Below, piece by piece: positions 46,401 through 57,224 of a DNA stretch of 64,000 nucleotides. The translations under genes and the position numbers were made by a program. Numbering within the stretch: position 1 is the stretch's first letter; each line of letters begins with the position of its first letter. Origin of the DNA: Zhengitettix transpicula (taxonomy: Eukaryota > Arthropoda > Insecta > Orthoptera > Tetrigidae); the NCBI GenBank assembly GCA_037074705.1, contig CM073591.1, positions 180,073,432 through 180,137,431 of the forward strand, written 5' to 3'. The notes beneath the pieces were generated by a model. That model was not told where the DNA came from, did not search any database, and saw nothing but the letters and a program-made list of their open reading frames with translations.

Positions 46401-48772
46401 ACTTAAATCTCACTTTCTATTTCCAAAATGGCAGATTGTGCATGTAGACAGCATTTACATTTCTTCCTTGCCGGTAAATTCACAAAATAATAAAAATTTT
46501 ATCTCTATATATTTTTATCCTCTTTTAATATGCCAAATGTTACTGTGCCCTGGTGTAATGTGTGTATGTGTTTGTATGGTTGTGGATGCCTGGGAATTGT
46601 CATTGTTCAGGTTCGGCTCAGGCAGAGTTTTAAAATGTAGAAAATGTTATTTTATTTTGCTTTAATTTATTCTGCTGTGAACATTATTGATGCAGTTTGT
46701 AATTTTCAATTTCAATTAATTATTTAAATATCATGGTCTCCAAATCTGTGCACTTTATGGACATGATGCTTAAATTTGCAATTTAAGTCTTATTTTGAAA
46801 ATAGTAGATATTATATGTGGTTTGTCTTAATACATATAAAAATAACTAAGGGAAATCTGATAAACAAAAAACCTGAATAGTTTGGTGAAACCATGAACGA
46901 TGAAATGGAAATAAATCTATTGTGACACTTACTAAAATATCCAAAATAATTGAATATGACCCATTTTTGTATGTTACAAAAATTTTGATTTTAATTCACA
47001 ATTGTTCTTCCTGCAGGGCTTTCAGGTTTTATGTGAACGGGAGTGGTTAGAATTTGGCCATAAGTTTGCAGATCGATGTGGACACTGTGTTGGGGTTGAT
47101 GACATGAATGAGAGGTGTCCTGTATTTTTACAATGGCTAGATTGTATACATCAACTACTTATTCAATTCCCATGTAGTTTTCAATTTTCTTCATCTTATC
47201 TGGTAATTAAACATTTTCTATATTACTCAATCTCAGTTTTAATTATAAGGTGAGAATATTGTTAATTGTATTATAAAGTTGTGATACTCTCTCAATTCCT
47301 CTAATTATTTTTAGTATTAGTTTTAATTATGTGTGTGGGAATGTTGTTAATTACATTATAAAGTTGTGATTTATCTCAATTCCTAAAATTATTTGATACT
47401 AGTATGTTTTGATTGAGTGCAGTGAATATTGACTCACATGTAAATATAAAATAATATAATAAATGTAAAAGTAAATGCTGGTGAAATTTAACTATGTTTT
47501 GGACTTTGGCTGATCATATATCCTGGATCATCCCTAGAGAAGTGTATTTCAAAGCTTTTGATTTTCACTTGAAGAGAATTGTTTATGTTGGAAGTGTAAT
47601 TCTTCAAAAGTAAATAAGTTACTGTTCATTAGAAAAGTTTTGATTGCAATATTTTTTATTTTTTTTTGGAGGGGGGGGGGTAATTTTGGTAGCACAGTAT
47701 TAGACTAAAGGAGATCATCTTGCACAACGTTAATGTTCATGCAGCCAACGAGCCTCATTCAGTGCTCGGAGTGCATTGTTCTGACATGGGCTCAAGTGCC
47801 TATTTCCTGGTACTTGCTGAAGAAAATTGAATTTGTGAAAGGTTTTTCAGTTGTGACTCCCATAGAAATTAAATTTAAAATAGTGTGAGAGAAAAATTAC
47901 TGTAATGAAATCTGCATAATTAGATTAATTATATTTTGCTCAAATTCAAAATCTACATAAACTGAAATGTATGGCAAATTCTATCATGCTTAGATTGTGT
48001 TATTTTTACTTTTTCATAGTGACTCTTCTTTTATTAATACTTTAAGTGGTATTTATGCCACTATATATGTAATTGTATATGCCTGTAATGATTAAAACTG
48101 TACTTCAGAAAATATATAATTAATCAAATTATGCAATTATTTTGTTGAAACATTTCTGTAGAGCTAATAAAATTTTTCACCAAGTTTTTTGTAATCTTAT
48201 ATGAAGACTGATACATCAATTATAATTTAAAAACCAATTCTTTTTTTAAAAAAAATTATACTCTATATTCAAAGAAGGTATTTGGTTGACGACCAAAACT
48301 TGTACATCATGACCAGTTTAATTAGATTTGTACCAAACGAGTCCTAATCATGTTCCAATTTTCAAGAATAAGATAAATGTCATTTCTTTAAAAAATCAAA
48401 AGTTCAATACAAATACTGTGTTAAAGCATGCTTGTATAATGTAAGTTGCATAATGTTTTCAATTTATCTTGGTCTAATGTTTTCATTAGCCGCCAATTTT
48501 AAATAGAAACTACTTTTTAATAATATACTACTAATAATAAAGTTCCTTAATATTTGCAGTTTAGATATAGCATTGTCATAATTGTTTTCATGATTCACTA
48601 ATTTTAAAAAGAATACACATAAATAATTTCCCATAATTATTTAATTTAGCATTTAGTCAGGAGGAGCTTATGACAATATTGCCATCTATCTAATACATTA
48701 AATCAGTATCAATTTATATTTTTTTGGACTAAAAAGGTTTGTGTATACTCATTAATAATAGTAGATTGATCT

Positions 48773-48828
<56 letters not shown>

Positions 48829-51800
48829 TATACAAAATTGCAATATTGTTATGGAAAGGAAAGAGAGATAGGTTGTGGCTTACCTGAAAGTGAAGTGTGG
48901 TGTCGCCATAAGGAACTGAAAGTAGTTCTTCAAATTTTTGGAGTGTTACACCATTCCATGCACCGGCCGGCCATACCTTTCCATACCAATATTGCAATTA
49001 TTTTTGACAATGTCATATATCAGTAGGACTCAACTAAATTTTTGTATTATTTTCCAATTTAGGTAAAATTAGCTCAACATACTTATTCAAATTTATTTGG
49101 CACATTTCTTTGCAACACTGCTCAAGAACGTTCAACTCATCGTGTTTATGAGAGAACATTTTCTGTCTGGAGATTTTTAAGGGGTTCATGCTTTCGTAAC
49201 CACTTGTACACCAAAAAAGATCAGGTTAGTGCTACTGCTTATCCCACAATTCCTTATGGAAGTAGAATAATATCACAAATATTTTTCTACACATTGCATG
49301 TCATAAACATTCCACAGTATACACAAAAATCTTAACAAATATTGACATCTCTGACATTAAAACAGTCTAATCTGTTTAAAGGTTTCAGAAGTACAGCTCT
49401 AGCAAGAGATGTAATACACCCAAAGAATGTGAACGATCTGGCAAATGAAATGTCTGTATATGTAAAATATAATTATTTTTGTATACTAATTAGATAAAGA
49501 AGTAGCCAATTAACACAAAATTAAGTGATAAAATATATTCCACATGATGTTTCTCTAATCTTTTGAGTTTCTCTGTTCATTTGTGTGGTGTGTTATTCTT
49601 GCGGCTTATGGGATAATGAATAAGCTGACAAAAGCACCAAAAATTGCAGAATGTTGTGTGGTATTTATTTTATCACTTAATATTGACTATTAATTGGCTG
49701 CTACTTTATCTAATTAGTATATATTTAACAGTCATTTTCTATTTACAACAATTATTTTTATATGTTAGCTGTTTTACAGTTTTTGAATTAATTTTTTTCT
49801 GTAAATATTAAGATTATGAATTTAACTATATTATTGTAGGTGTTATGGCCATCATGCAATGTTCGTGATCTTGTCTTGTGGAGAGAAGTATATTTAGGCT
49901 CGATTGAAACTATGGCTTCAACTTTAAATAGTGATATGCCTGTAAATGAAAGCACTGAAGACAAAATACCAGCAAATAATGTTGGATCTTCACCTACCAT
50001 TGTTAAAACTCGTTCCTATGGAGATCTAGTTGCTGCTGCTGATCATTCAACAGGTGGCAGTTCTCATCGACGGTTGAGTGACCCAAATATTACATTGGAC
50101 ATTGTTATGTTAGTAAATTTATCTTTAGAATAGTGTTAATTATTCTGGAGTCAAATTTTATTTCTATACTGTCTATCTTTATACTGACATATAACTTCAA
50201 GAGACATTAAAAATTGTTTTATTTGTAATATTGTTATGCGATATTTTATCAGAAAGAAAGGTAAAAGATTGTGGACAAAGTTAAAGTAATTGAGCAATAC
50301 TGATATTTTGAATAAGTGACTGATGATGATTCTGTTGTTATATTGTCCAAAACTATTAGCATATATGTAGCTCATTGCTCACATTTATTTCTCTTGATCT
50401 TACTTTTTTCAAAGTTCATTTTTGTTTTATATGCACAAACTGAAAGGATTTATTATACTTTTATTTGGTTGTTACTTAAATCAATGCATTGTTGTTTATC
50501 TTAATTACCAAGCCATGAAATATATTAAATAATACTGAGAAAATTTTTGAAGTACCTGATTGAAAATATGATTTTTTCATTCAACATGATACTTATACAG
50601 TAGGGAAAAGTGGTTAGGAGTAAGTTGTAAACCTACGTTTGTTAACTCTTGACATATAGTTAATTAATATCTACTATTATATTGACAATTTGACAATACC
50701 TTGCATTTTGTAGTTGTGTGTAATTTTGTTTTTCTATCAAAACAAATACTTCATTTCCATGCATGACAAAGTTCCAACTTAATACCCATTCTAGCAAATT
50801 TATCATAATATTCCTTATCCAGAGAAATAATATTAATTGTCAATTTAGTAGTTCAACATATTAGTTTTTTTTAATAAACTATGTATTACCTTTTATCATC
50901 TCAAATATAACATTAAAATTAAATTTGATTATATATATATATAATTGAATTCTTTTTGTTTTAGAAAATTTGATGCTTTGAATGTGAGAAGTGATGATTG
51001 CCAAAAAGCAGAAAGATTTAGTTCAACAGAATGCAATGGAACCCAACCACTACCTGTCCTCATGAATGGAGAACTTGCAGATGAGGATTCAGACAGTACA
51101 TCTGATCCTGGCTTCATTGATGCACCTAGATTAGCTTTTGATGATGAAGAAGATAATGAAGAATCTGTAACTGATTCAAAATCAGAAGTGACTGTTTTAA
51201 CTAATGGATTAACTCCTATATCTGTAGATAGTTCTACTGATACTTTAGTGGCAAGTGATATAACAAGAGGTCAAGAAGAACCTGCAGAAGTTTGTAGGAT
51301 GTGCCACACAGGTGGCAGTGCAAGCAGTTCAACAAGTGGGAAGACTTCACGATATTCAACACCACCATTGTACTCTCGAACTCCAAGTTCTGGCTATCCG
51401 ACAACACCTAGTGACGACAGAAGTAGGTACAATGCACATCGATTAGATGATGTCGATGGACTAGTACCAGTTCAAAATGATATTCAGTCTCGTCTGCAGC
51501 AAATTATTGCTGAGCATAAGGTAAACAATATATCCTCTGTTTCCACATACAGCAAATACACTTTTTTGTAAAAGATTTTACATGTTCTTTTATTTATGAG
51601 TACCAAAGTTTGCACAGACTAGTTGATTATTATTAGACAGTTCAGTTTTACTACCTGTACTTTTTGAAATACGAATGGAACATACACTTTCATATAAAAT
51701 GTAACTTTAGCAGTATTTAATTCAAGTCTTCTGTTAATGTTCTCAAACAAATATAATGAATTAGTTATTGAAAGAGTTTTGGTGTATATAGAGACACAAC

Positions 51801-53239
51801 AATTGAATTTTTGGGTAAGTAGTTCTATTGTGTCCACTAAGCGAAAGCTTGAGCAATAATGTTTCAATGGTACACTTTAAATATTTTGGTTTAAGCTTTC
51901 ACTGTGATGAAATCATTAATAGAATATAGTAAATTACAAACAGGAAAAATGTTTGCAATTAATAATTACTAAATTTCTGCTTTCCAGTTTTGACTTATTG
52001 TAAATATTTGTTTTCCCATTTACATGTTGAGTTTGATTTGTAATTTAATATATAGAAAATACTGTTATCCCTTTCTCACATCTTTAAATTCAAAATAATT
52101 CATTAGGCGAAAGAAGAATCTCTGCAGAGGGAGCTGCATACTACAAGGCTGGCATTATTACACCAAGTCTGCCACCATTGTAATCATACTAATGACAGAG
52201 CAGATGATGTGGTGAGTTGTGCTTAATACTTTATAATAACTTTAAAATACATTTTACAAAACAAAATACATTTTGGAGAAATTGTATAACATGTCACTAT
52301 CTAATATAGGTATCTCTTAAAGGCTTAAAATGAGTTGTTTCTTTCCATTTTGTTGTTATAACTTTCAAATAAGCTGGTATGATTTGTAATGAATCTGTAA
52401 TGCTGTATAAGAAGTGTGTAAACAGTTAGTAACATTTTCAGTAAATATTTGTCCTTCATTGGGACAGAAGGTGAAGAATTTTTTGGCTTATTTTGGGTTT
52501 ATCTTTACTGCGGTTGTGAAATTGCAATGGGGAAAAGTTGTATGGTGAGAGAGAAATTTTGGTGTGCATGAATACTGTTCTGGCATATATTATCAGCAAA
52601 TTCACTTGGATATAGCATGTCATAAGAGAAATAATTTTTCTAAAACATTCTATTTCAGGGCTCATTACCTGAATCTGTCTGCAGTGGTGAGCAACCATCT
52701 GCAGGCGAATCATTACCGTCTGATGTGTCTTGGGAAAATTTGGAGGAGAGAGATGTTGGACCTACTCTATGGGTCCCAGACCATGCTGTCAATCGCTGTA
52801 TGGGATGTGATACAGAATTTTGGCTTGGGCGGCGTAAACATCATTGCAGGTGTGTTTATTGCTAGGGCTAAATGAACCATGCATTGTGAGGGAAAGTTTG
52901 TTGGATTGAAGCTTCCCAACTTACACTTTCACATTATTATTGTTATCCTACATACATATTGTGTACATTCCATTTTATTTATCTTGAATACTGTTTTACC
53001 CCAACAGGAACTGTGGAAAAATTTTCTGCTATGACTGTTCTGAAAATGCTATTCCACTTCCAAGTGAGCAACTATATGATCCTGTCAGAGTTTGTACAAG
53101 TTGTTTTACAAGGCTTCATGATTCTGCATCAACACGCCATTCGCACGTAACTATTTCATCAGAAAATTGTAAACAGGCAAATGGGTTGGACCATGTTTCG
53201 AAGTGCCCAAAATCTGCAGTTACAGCTGCGTCAACATAG
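37118..53239 (+). CDS. MTMR3/4: myotubularin-related lipid phosphatase with FYVE domain (MTMR3/MTMR4 class)
   Basis: Twelve coding exons (37118-37422, 37694-38065, 40087-40300, 42588-42778, 43875-44070, 47017-47202, 49063-49224, 49840-50108, 50965-51520, 52107-52211, 52659-52849, 53008-53239) all have GT/AG borders and compatible phases. They join into 992 codons plus TAG. Order: GRAM-PH (about 20-115), myotubularin phosphatase (about 150-560) with active site HC400SDGWDR406T, a Ser/acidic linker (about 560-815), a short coiled-coil-like helix (818-852) and FYVE (about 888-955). The family hydrolyses PI3P and PI(3,5)P2 at the D3 position on endosomal and autophagic membranes. Human paralogues are about 1200 residues; the linker is shorter here. 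All key residues are present, so it looks functional. MTMR3 versus MTMR4 cannot be separated, since insects probably keep one orthologue. Confidence 0.95.
37694..38065 (+). CDS. MTMR3/4: MTMR exon: end of GRAM-PH and start of phosphatase fold (102-225)
   Basis: Acceptor TTTTTCAG. Encodes [20 protein letters not shown], then the family region with [20 protein letters not shown] and [10 protein letters not shown], to RRVPAVVW. Donor GAG|GTATGT, phase 2. Confidence 0.93.
38066..40086 (+). other. MTMR intron with repeat fragments
   Basis: The intron between the second and third coding exons. Part of 38270-39130 is less AT-rich and may be a decayed transposon; a 109-codon minus frame (38269-38598) has no domain I know. 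Pieces of the inverted-repeat family occur at about 39190-39215 (GTTGATTTCAGGTAAGTTGA), 39268-39300 and 39350-39372. Confidence 0.5.
40087..40300 (+). CDS. MTMR3/4: MTMR exon: [16 protein letters not shown] block (226-297)
   Basis: Acceptor ATATTTCAG. Encodes [20 protein letters not shown] and then [16 protein letters not shown], a hallmark block of the myotubularin domain. Donor AAA|GTTAGT, phase 0. Confidence 0.94.
40301..42587 (+). other. MTMR intron, nothing certain inside
   Basis: A 2.3-kb AT-rich intron. Short plus frames at 40802-41035 and 41108-41308 carry no reliable motif. A decayed transposase cannot be excluded but is not supported. Confidence 0.4.
42588..42778 (+). CDS. MTMR3/4: MTMR exon: DARSYxxAVANRxxGGGCEC block (298-360)
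   Basis: Acceptor TTTAATTAG. Encodes [40 protein letters not shown] and [16 protein letters not shown]. The Cys-rich [11 protein letters not shown] motif is typical of the MTMR3/4 branch. Donor CGAA|GTAAGC, phase 2. Confidence 0.95.
42779..43874 (+). other. MTMR intron, nothing recognised
   Basis: AT-rich intron between the GGGCEC exon and the catalytic exon, with no repeat or RNA structure noted. Confidence 0.4.
43875..44070 (+). CDS. MTMR3/4: MTMR exon: catalytic CX5R loop (361-426)
   Basis: Acceptor TGTTTTCAG. Encodes [20 protein letters not shown] and [20 protein letters not shown]. The nucleophilic Cys codon is at 43990-43992 and the Arg codon at 44008-44010. All residues of the active-site loop are intact, so the enzyme is predicted active, unlike the dead members of the family. 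Donor GAG|GTGAGT, phase 0. Confidence 0.97.
44400..46060 (-). pseudogene. Ty3/gypsy-type pol remnant inside an MTMR intron
   Basis: On the minus strand the order is protease then reverse transcriptase. [19 protein letters not shown] (about 45850-45795) resembles a retropepsin core, with the usual LLDTGSD altered. Near 45130-45070 the frame reads [10 protein letters not shown], like the 'TIKDNYPIPVI' block. [20 protein letters not shown] (about 44997-44938) matches 'TAF.T..G.YEF..MPFGL'. [15 protein letters not shown] (44890 and below) stands for 'YIDDILI', with the second catalytic Asp lost. Stops and frameshifts are many. It is antisense to the host gene, as is common for tolerated intronic insertions. 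Confidence 0.62.
47017..47202 (+). CDS. MTMR3/4: MTMR exon: GFxxLxExEWLxFGHKFxxRCGH block (427-488)
   Basis: Acceptor TTCTTCCTGCAG. Encodes [40 protein letters not shown] and [17 protein letters not shown], conserved across all active myotubularins. Donor CTG|GTAATT, phase 0. Confidence 0.96.
48777..48832. repeat. (TA)n microsatellite
   Basis: A long TA tract, broken by one AA, that abuts the left end of the inverted-repeat element at 48837. TA tracts also abut other members of that family. Confidence 0.95.
48837..48998. mobile_element. MITE-like element with 23-base terminal inverted repeats
   Basis: ATTGCAATATTGTTATGGAA (from 48837) and TTCCATACCAATATTGCAAT (to 48998) form an inverted pair with one mismatch over 23 bases. 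The interior, 116 bases, includes GGTTGTGGCTTACCTGAAAG, the core shared with elements at 33289 and 54256. It is too short to code for anything. It sits 64 bases before an exon. Confidence 0.72.
49063..49224 (+). CDS. MTMR3/4: MTMR exon: [13 protein letters not shown] block (489-542)
   Basis: Acceptor TTCCAATTTAG. Encodes [20 protein letters not shown] and '[10 protein letters not shown]'. Donor CAG|GTTAGT, phase 0. A simple TA tract and an inverted-repeat element lie just upstream in the intron. Confidence 0.94.
49840..50108 (+). CDS. MTMR3/4: MTMR exon: end of phosphatase domain and start of linker (543-631)
   Basis: Acceptor TTATTGTAG. Encodes [20 protein letters not shown], then a polar linker including [11 protein letters not shown] place the donor at GTTAGT (50109-50114), because only that choice gives phase 2 to match the next exon. 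Donors at 50104 or 50113 would break the frame. Confidence 0.88.
50109..50964 (+). other. MTMR intron, nothing recognised
   Basis: AT-rich intron without visible repeats, apart from a short TA tract near 50931-50942. Confidence 0.4.
50965..51520 (+). CDS. MTMR3/4: MTMR exon: acidic and Ser/Thr-rich linker (632-817)
   Basis: Acceptor TTTGTTTTAG. The first base completes a split codon. Encodes [20 protein letters not shown], an acidic run ([16 protein letters not shown]), a Cys-containing [16 protein letters not shown], and a Ser/Thr/Tyr-Pro rich part ending in [16 protein letters not shown]. It is likely disordered and may carry regulatory sites. Donor AAG|GTAAAC, phase 0. Confidence 0.9.
51521..52106 (+). 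other. MTMR intron, nothing recognised
   Basis: AT-rich intron with no repeat or coding signal. A minus frame at 51619-51867 is considered chance. Confidence 0.4.
52107..52211 (+). CDS. MTMR3/4: MTMR exon: short coiled-coil-like helix (818-852)
   Basis: Acceptor TTCATTAG. Encodes [20 protein letters not shown] and [15 protein letters not shown]. Heptad-like Leu spacing suggests the dimerising helix found before the FYVE domain in this family. Donor GTG|GTGAGT, phase 0. Confidence 0.9.
52659..52849 (+). CDS. MTMR3/4: MTMR exon: first half of FYVE zinc finger (853-915)
   Basis: Acceptor TCTATTTCAG. Contains the WxxD motif (W890-D893, WVPD), the first zinc pair C899 and C902, and the basic PI3P-binding motif RRKHHCR (R910-R916), ending in the split Arg codon. 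Donor GCAG|GTGTGT, phase 2. Confidence 0.95.
53008..53239 (+). CDS. MTMR3/4: MTMR terminal exon: second half of FYVE and stop (916-992)
   Basis: Acceptor TTTTACCCCAACAG. Encodes [20 protein letters not shown] and [17 protein letters not shown], giving the remaining zinc ligands C918, C923, C926, C945 and C948 and the RVC motif (R943-C945). A polar tail of about 40 residues precedes TAG at 53237-53239. Confidence 0.95.
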
Positions 53240-54185
53240 AAATTATGTGAATATTCATTAACTTCTTGAGTATTGTTGTAGTATGCTGGCAAATTACTTA
53301 ACATTGATTTTATTTTCATGAAGTTTTATACTAAACTCCAGAAATTTTTGAAAGTATTCCTCAGACAATTGCTAAAAATGTGCTGTCCATTCATATTAAA
53401 AATCACTTGATCTAAATATCATTTTTCATGAAACTTTAATCAATGAGGCTGGTAAAATTTGGAAATACAGACGAGTTAATTCTTCTTATAACTTATCTTG
53501 CCTGTCTTTGAGAAACTTTCATGTATGTTGCTTACCTTTTTTTCTCTTTTTTCTAATGTTAAATTTATGTTGCCTCATCCTTTAAATATATCTCATTTTG
53601 GAAGTATTCTAATGAAATTTTGGAATCTCTTCTTATTTTATTTAACAAAATGATGTTACAAAATAATATATCAAATTTGTCAGCTACAGAATTTTTTTAA
53701 ATTTTCTAATCCAAGCTATTTTGTGTGAAAACTGAAATGTGCATTTCAAATATGAAACAGTCTTAATTATAGAAATTACTAATTAATGTGCATAGTATCG
53801 AGGTCAACAAACTGCAATACAGCTTATTGCAAACATTCCAGTATTGTTAGAAATACATTTTTTTATTGTGTATAGAGCAAGTTAACGATGAAAGTAAAGT
53901 GTATCCTTAGTTACCAGCTTTCTTTATGAAATTCATAAAACAAAGTATTAAGAAGGTATACATATTTATATGCAGTTACAAAGTTTTGCTTGATATTCAT
54001 TATAACAAATTGTCTTGTTCCCTGAGCTGTGGTTTTCTATTATTAAAGTTAATTTCCGCTGTCTCTTTTCTTGATTAAAACTCATATTCTGTTTAGTTAA
54101 TGTGCTCAAATCATGTTAGATCTGTCATGGCCACAGCTTGCTACATTGAGAATACATGGAGAAATTTCCCATAACATTAATATTT

Positions 54186-54186
<1 letters not shown>

Positions 54187-54256
<70 letters not shown>
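54187..54256. repeat. (TC)n-(TA)n compound microsatellite
   Basis: A TC tract (54187-54219) passes into a TA tract (54219-54256), immediately followed by the AATTAAAATAATTGGAATG start of an inverted-repeat family member. Confidence 0.95.
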
Positions 54257-54261
<5 letters not shown>

Positions 54262-54410
54262 TTAAAATAATTGGAATGAAAAGGAAACAGAGAAATTGGG
54301 TGGCTTACCTGAATTTCAGTGTTATCATTGAATCATATGCTTCCTTCGGATCAATTTCCCAACCTTTCTCCTATATTTCTCTTTCCTCACTATCCAAAAA
54401 TCAAAGGTGA
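54256..54410. repeat. inverted-repeat family member in the 3' flank
   Basis: The left part reads AATAATTGGAATGAAAAGGA, then GGGTGGCTTACCTGAATTTC, matching the arms at 33289 and 48837. A possible right arm, rich in CTTTCC/CTTTCTCC, lies at about 54365-54400, but the pairing is weak. Confidence 0.5.
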
Positions 54411-56794
54411 CTTTGTCACTTACCAATTAATTTGTAGTTTCAATGTGTTATACACTCTTTAGAAATTGAGTAATTGAAATGTTCAATAAGTTGCTCCACC
54501 AATTTAATATTATATTTATTTGTTATTGTTTTGAATTTTGGTGAAAACTTTTTGACCACTTTCTATATGTTTTGGAGTTTAGTATCATCTAATTAGAAAC
54601 AGAAATTTAGTGGAAAAATAATTTAATTAAAGGAAGTTTTCATGCCAGCATCTATTAATCATTAAACATTGTTCAAAGACATTTTGCTCCTTTCATATGC
54701 ATATCCTTGTACATTAAAAATGAATTGATTATATCATAAACATTAGTTACTAATATTTCTTAGAAGTATTTTGTACATTGCTTCATTTAATTTCATTAAA
54801 AATATTTTTGATACCTATCCACATTACTGTACAGTCTTGTGTAAAGTGCCGTTGTACATTGTCAGTAGAATATCACAATATAAAATATCCTTTTATTTTA
54901 TAAACTAGAATTTCAACTACACAAAAATTCCAGGGTCAATCTTCAATAGGCAAGAGAAACCAATAAATACTTCTAAGTGCTTTATTTGCAAAAGACTAGA
55001 CATCTTGTATGGTATGAATTACTGGCTGTATATTCTTGATAAACATCATTTTGATACATAGAGGCAATTCCTTTCACAGTTTATTAGTATGTGATTACCA
55101 TTTAAATAAATAAATATATATATATAAATTCTGTATGTGCCTCTTGAATGGAAGTAAAAAGGATGTGAGATAAACTATTTGATGTTTATGCTCATCTTTG
55201 TAAAATGTAACCATTTTCATTTATTTGTTTAATCTATACATATGAAAACGCATGTTATGACATACCTGTAGATCATAGTTCCTTGTGATGGAGGAAAGGA
55301 CAGAGAAAGGGATGGTTAATCACTCCAGTGAAAGTAACCTGGTCATTCAAATGTTCTAATTAATCAGTATTTTGAATCCTTTAAGTAGAATAAAGGAGCT
55401 TTAATTTGCAATTATGATGTTAGTGATGTATTATTAATGTCAATATTGTTATTCTTTTCATGCTCATGATAAACAGTATTTCTGATACCAAGTCATCCAT
55501 GCTTGATTCTTTAAACGTGTCAACATACAAAACCAAAAATGAAATTAATTAGTGGAAGAAATTACTTGTATTGTAAATTTCAGCACAATTCCCGGTGTAA
55601 TTTGATGTAATACTCATTGTTATGATTGTGTATGGCATAATATGTATTTGAATGATGTAATATGTTAATACATTATTATTAAAATTATTTCGTACTATAT
55701 TTTTATATATAACTCTCTATTAGCATTTAGGTGTTTTTAGTTGAGTATCACACGATGGATATCTCCAAACATTTTTGTTAAATGCAATATTTAACAAAAA
55801 ACTATAAAAATGTATCACTTAAAACACTCTTTCAGCTACTCTGAGCTAATGTTGAATCTTCCCACAGTCCAACAATTCTGGAGGTTCTATGTTATAACTG
55901 TGATTAGGAATTCCAAGTTGAAAATAAACAAAAATCTTGGTGTTATCAACAGTCTACATGTATATTTGGTAGTGTTTTATGTATTTTGAAAGCATATCTT
56001 GCATATAAATTTTAATGTCTTAAAATTGTATTAATGTATAGCAATGTAAATTAAGTTCTTGAAGAGTGCTTTATTTTTGCCGTTGTTGTGAAGAATGTAT
56101 TGGTTATAAAAGGGATTGATAAATGGCAGTTCTTCAGAGTGCCATTAAGAAAGTGATATTTGATAATATTGTGTGATAAAACAATAGTTAAGACTTACTC
56201 TCATTGAGAACATATGTGGATGTTGAATAATCTTGGATTGGAGAGTTGAGCTTAACTTGCAAAAGACTGTTATTGTACATTTTTCTGTACATAATTTGCA
56301 TGGGCATTGGATGTGCTATATTATTAAAGTTAGTACTTTAGCAACAAAATTTCATGCAATGGGGCATTACTGAAGTATTTTGTGATTTTTCAGTAATGGC
56401 TTATGCTGTGAAAGTCTTTCCTTTTAAAAAAAATCTCCTGTAATCCTAAACATATTGGGTCTTTGATGCATTTTTATCTAGATGTTATTTTACAACAAAG
56501 CATTGTGAAATTGTCTGAGAATGTTCATTACATCTATTCAGCTAGCTGCATTAATTTTGACAATTTTTTTAAATATTTGCCCAATTAATTAATAAATGTT
56601 TAAAACATTTAAGTGTAAAATTCTCACTACCAGACATAGGCCAGCTTCATTTGAAAGCTTTTTCTTCTATTCTTAAATTAATTCATTTCACCTTTGACAA
56701 ATTTAAACGATATCCATTCTTCGTTGGAGTCCTAAAATTATGTTGTGAAGAGTGTGGTCTAGTAAATTGTAGGTCCCAGCATATACAGTGGATG

Positions 56795-56900
56795 GGGAAG
56801 TCGACGTAGTTCAGATGGCTGAGCACATATGTATGAAGTGAGAGTCCAGGGGCCAATTCACAGTCGTCAGGATTTTTTCCATCCTCATCCTTTGATAAAG
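56795..56900 (+). mobile_element. possible tRNA-derived SINE head
   Basis: GTCGACGTAGTTCAGATGGCTGAGC resembles a tRNA D-arm/A-box region, and GAGAGTCCAGGGGCCAATTC about 30 bases later resembles a T-arm/B-box. The spacing suits RNA polymerase III promoters of SINEs. A complete cloverleaf, tail or target duplication is not visible, so this is tentative. Confidence 0.4.
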
Positions 56901-57166
56901 TTTGACTTTTAATATCATCTATGTATATATATTCATCAATCTGTTGGCTGGTTGGTTCATTTTTGATTTATTACTTCACTATTTGAAAAAATAGTTCTTA
57001 CTTCCAACCTAATTAAGTGCTTTTGGGTAGTGACCCTAGATGTAAAGAACGCATTTAACACTCCGATGTGGACCTGCATTCTTGCACTCGACAGAAAGGC
57101 GGTATCGCCGTACATAACGAGAATTACTGGGAAATAACTTAGCCATATGACCTTCAACTACGATGG

Positions 57167-57176
57167 TGTAATTTGT

Positions 57177-57224
<48 letters not shown>

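Larger units (their letters stand above)
47203..49062 (+). other. MTMR intron with simple repeat and short inverted-repeat element
   Basis: Holds a G-run (about 47670-47681), a possible tRNA-box-like stretch near 47750-47815 (not convincing), the TA tract at 48777-48832 and the MITE-like element 48837-48998. Confidence 0.5.
53240..56780 (+). other. 3' UTR and downstream flank of the phosphatase gene
   Basis: AT-rich and without coding signals. AATAAA hexamers occur near 55104, 55924 and 56590, and any of these could end the transcript; none stands out. It includes the CT/TA simple repeat at 54187-54256 and a member of the inverted-repeat family directly after it. Confidence 0.4.

Noticed and set aside
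47740..47825. tRNA or SINE-like segment
   Set aside because: A B-box-like GGGCTCAAGTGCC is present, but A-box and arm pairing are poor.
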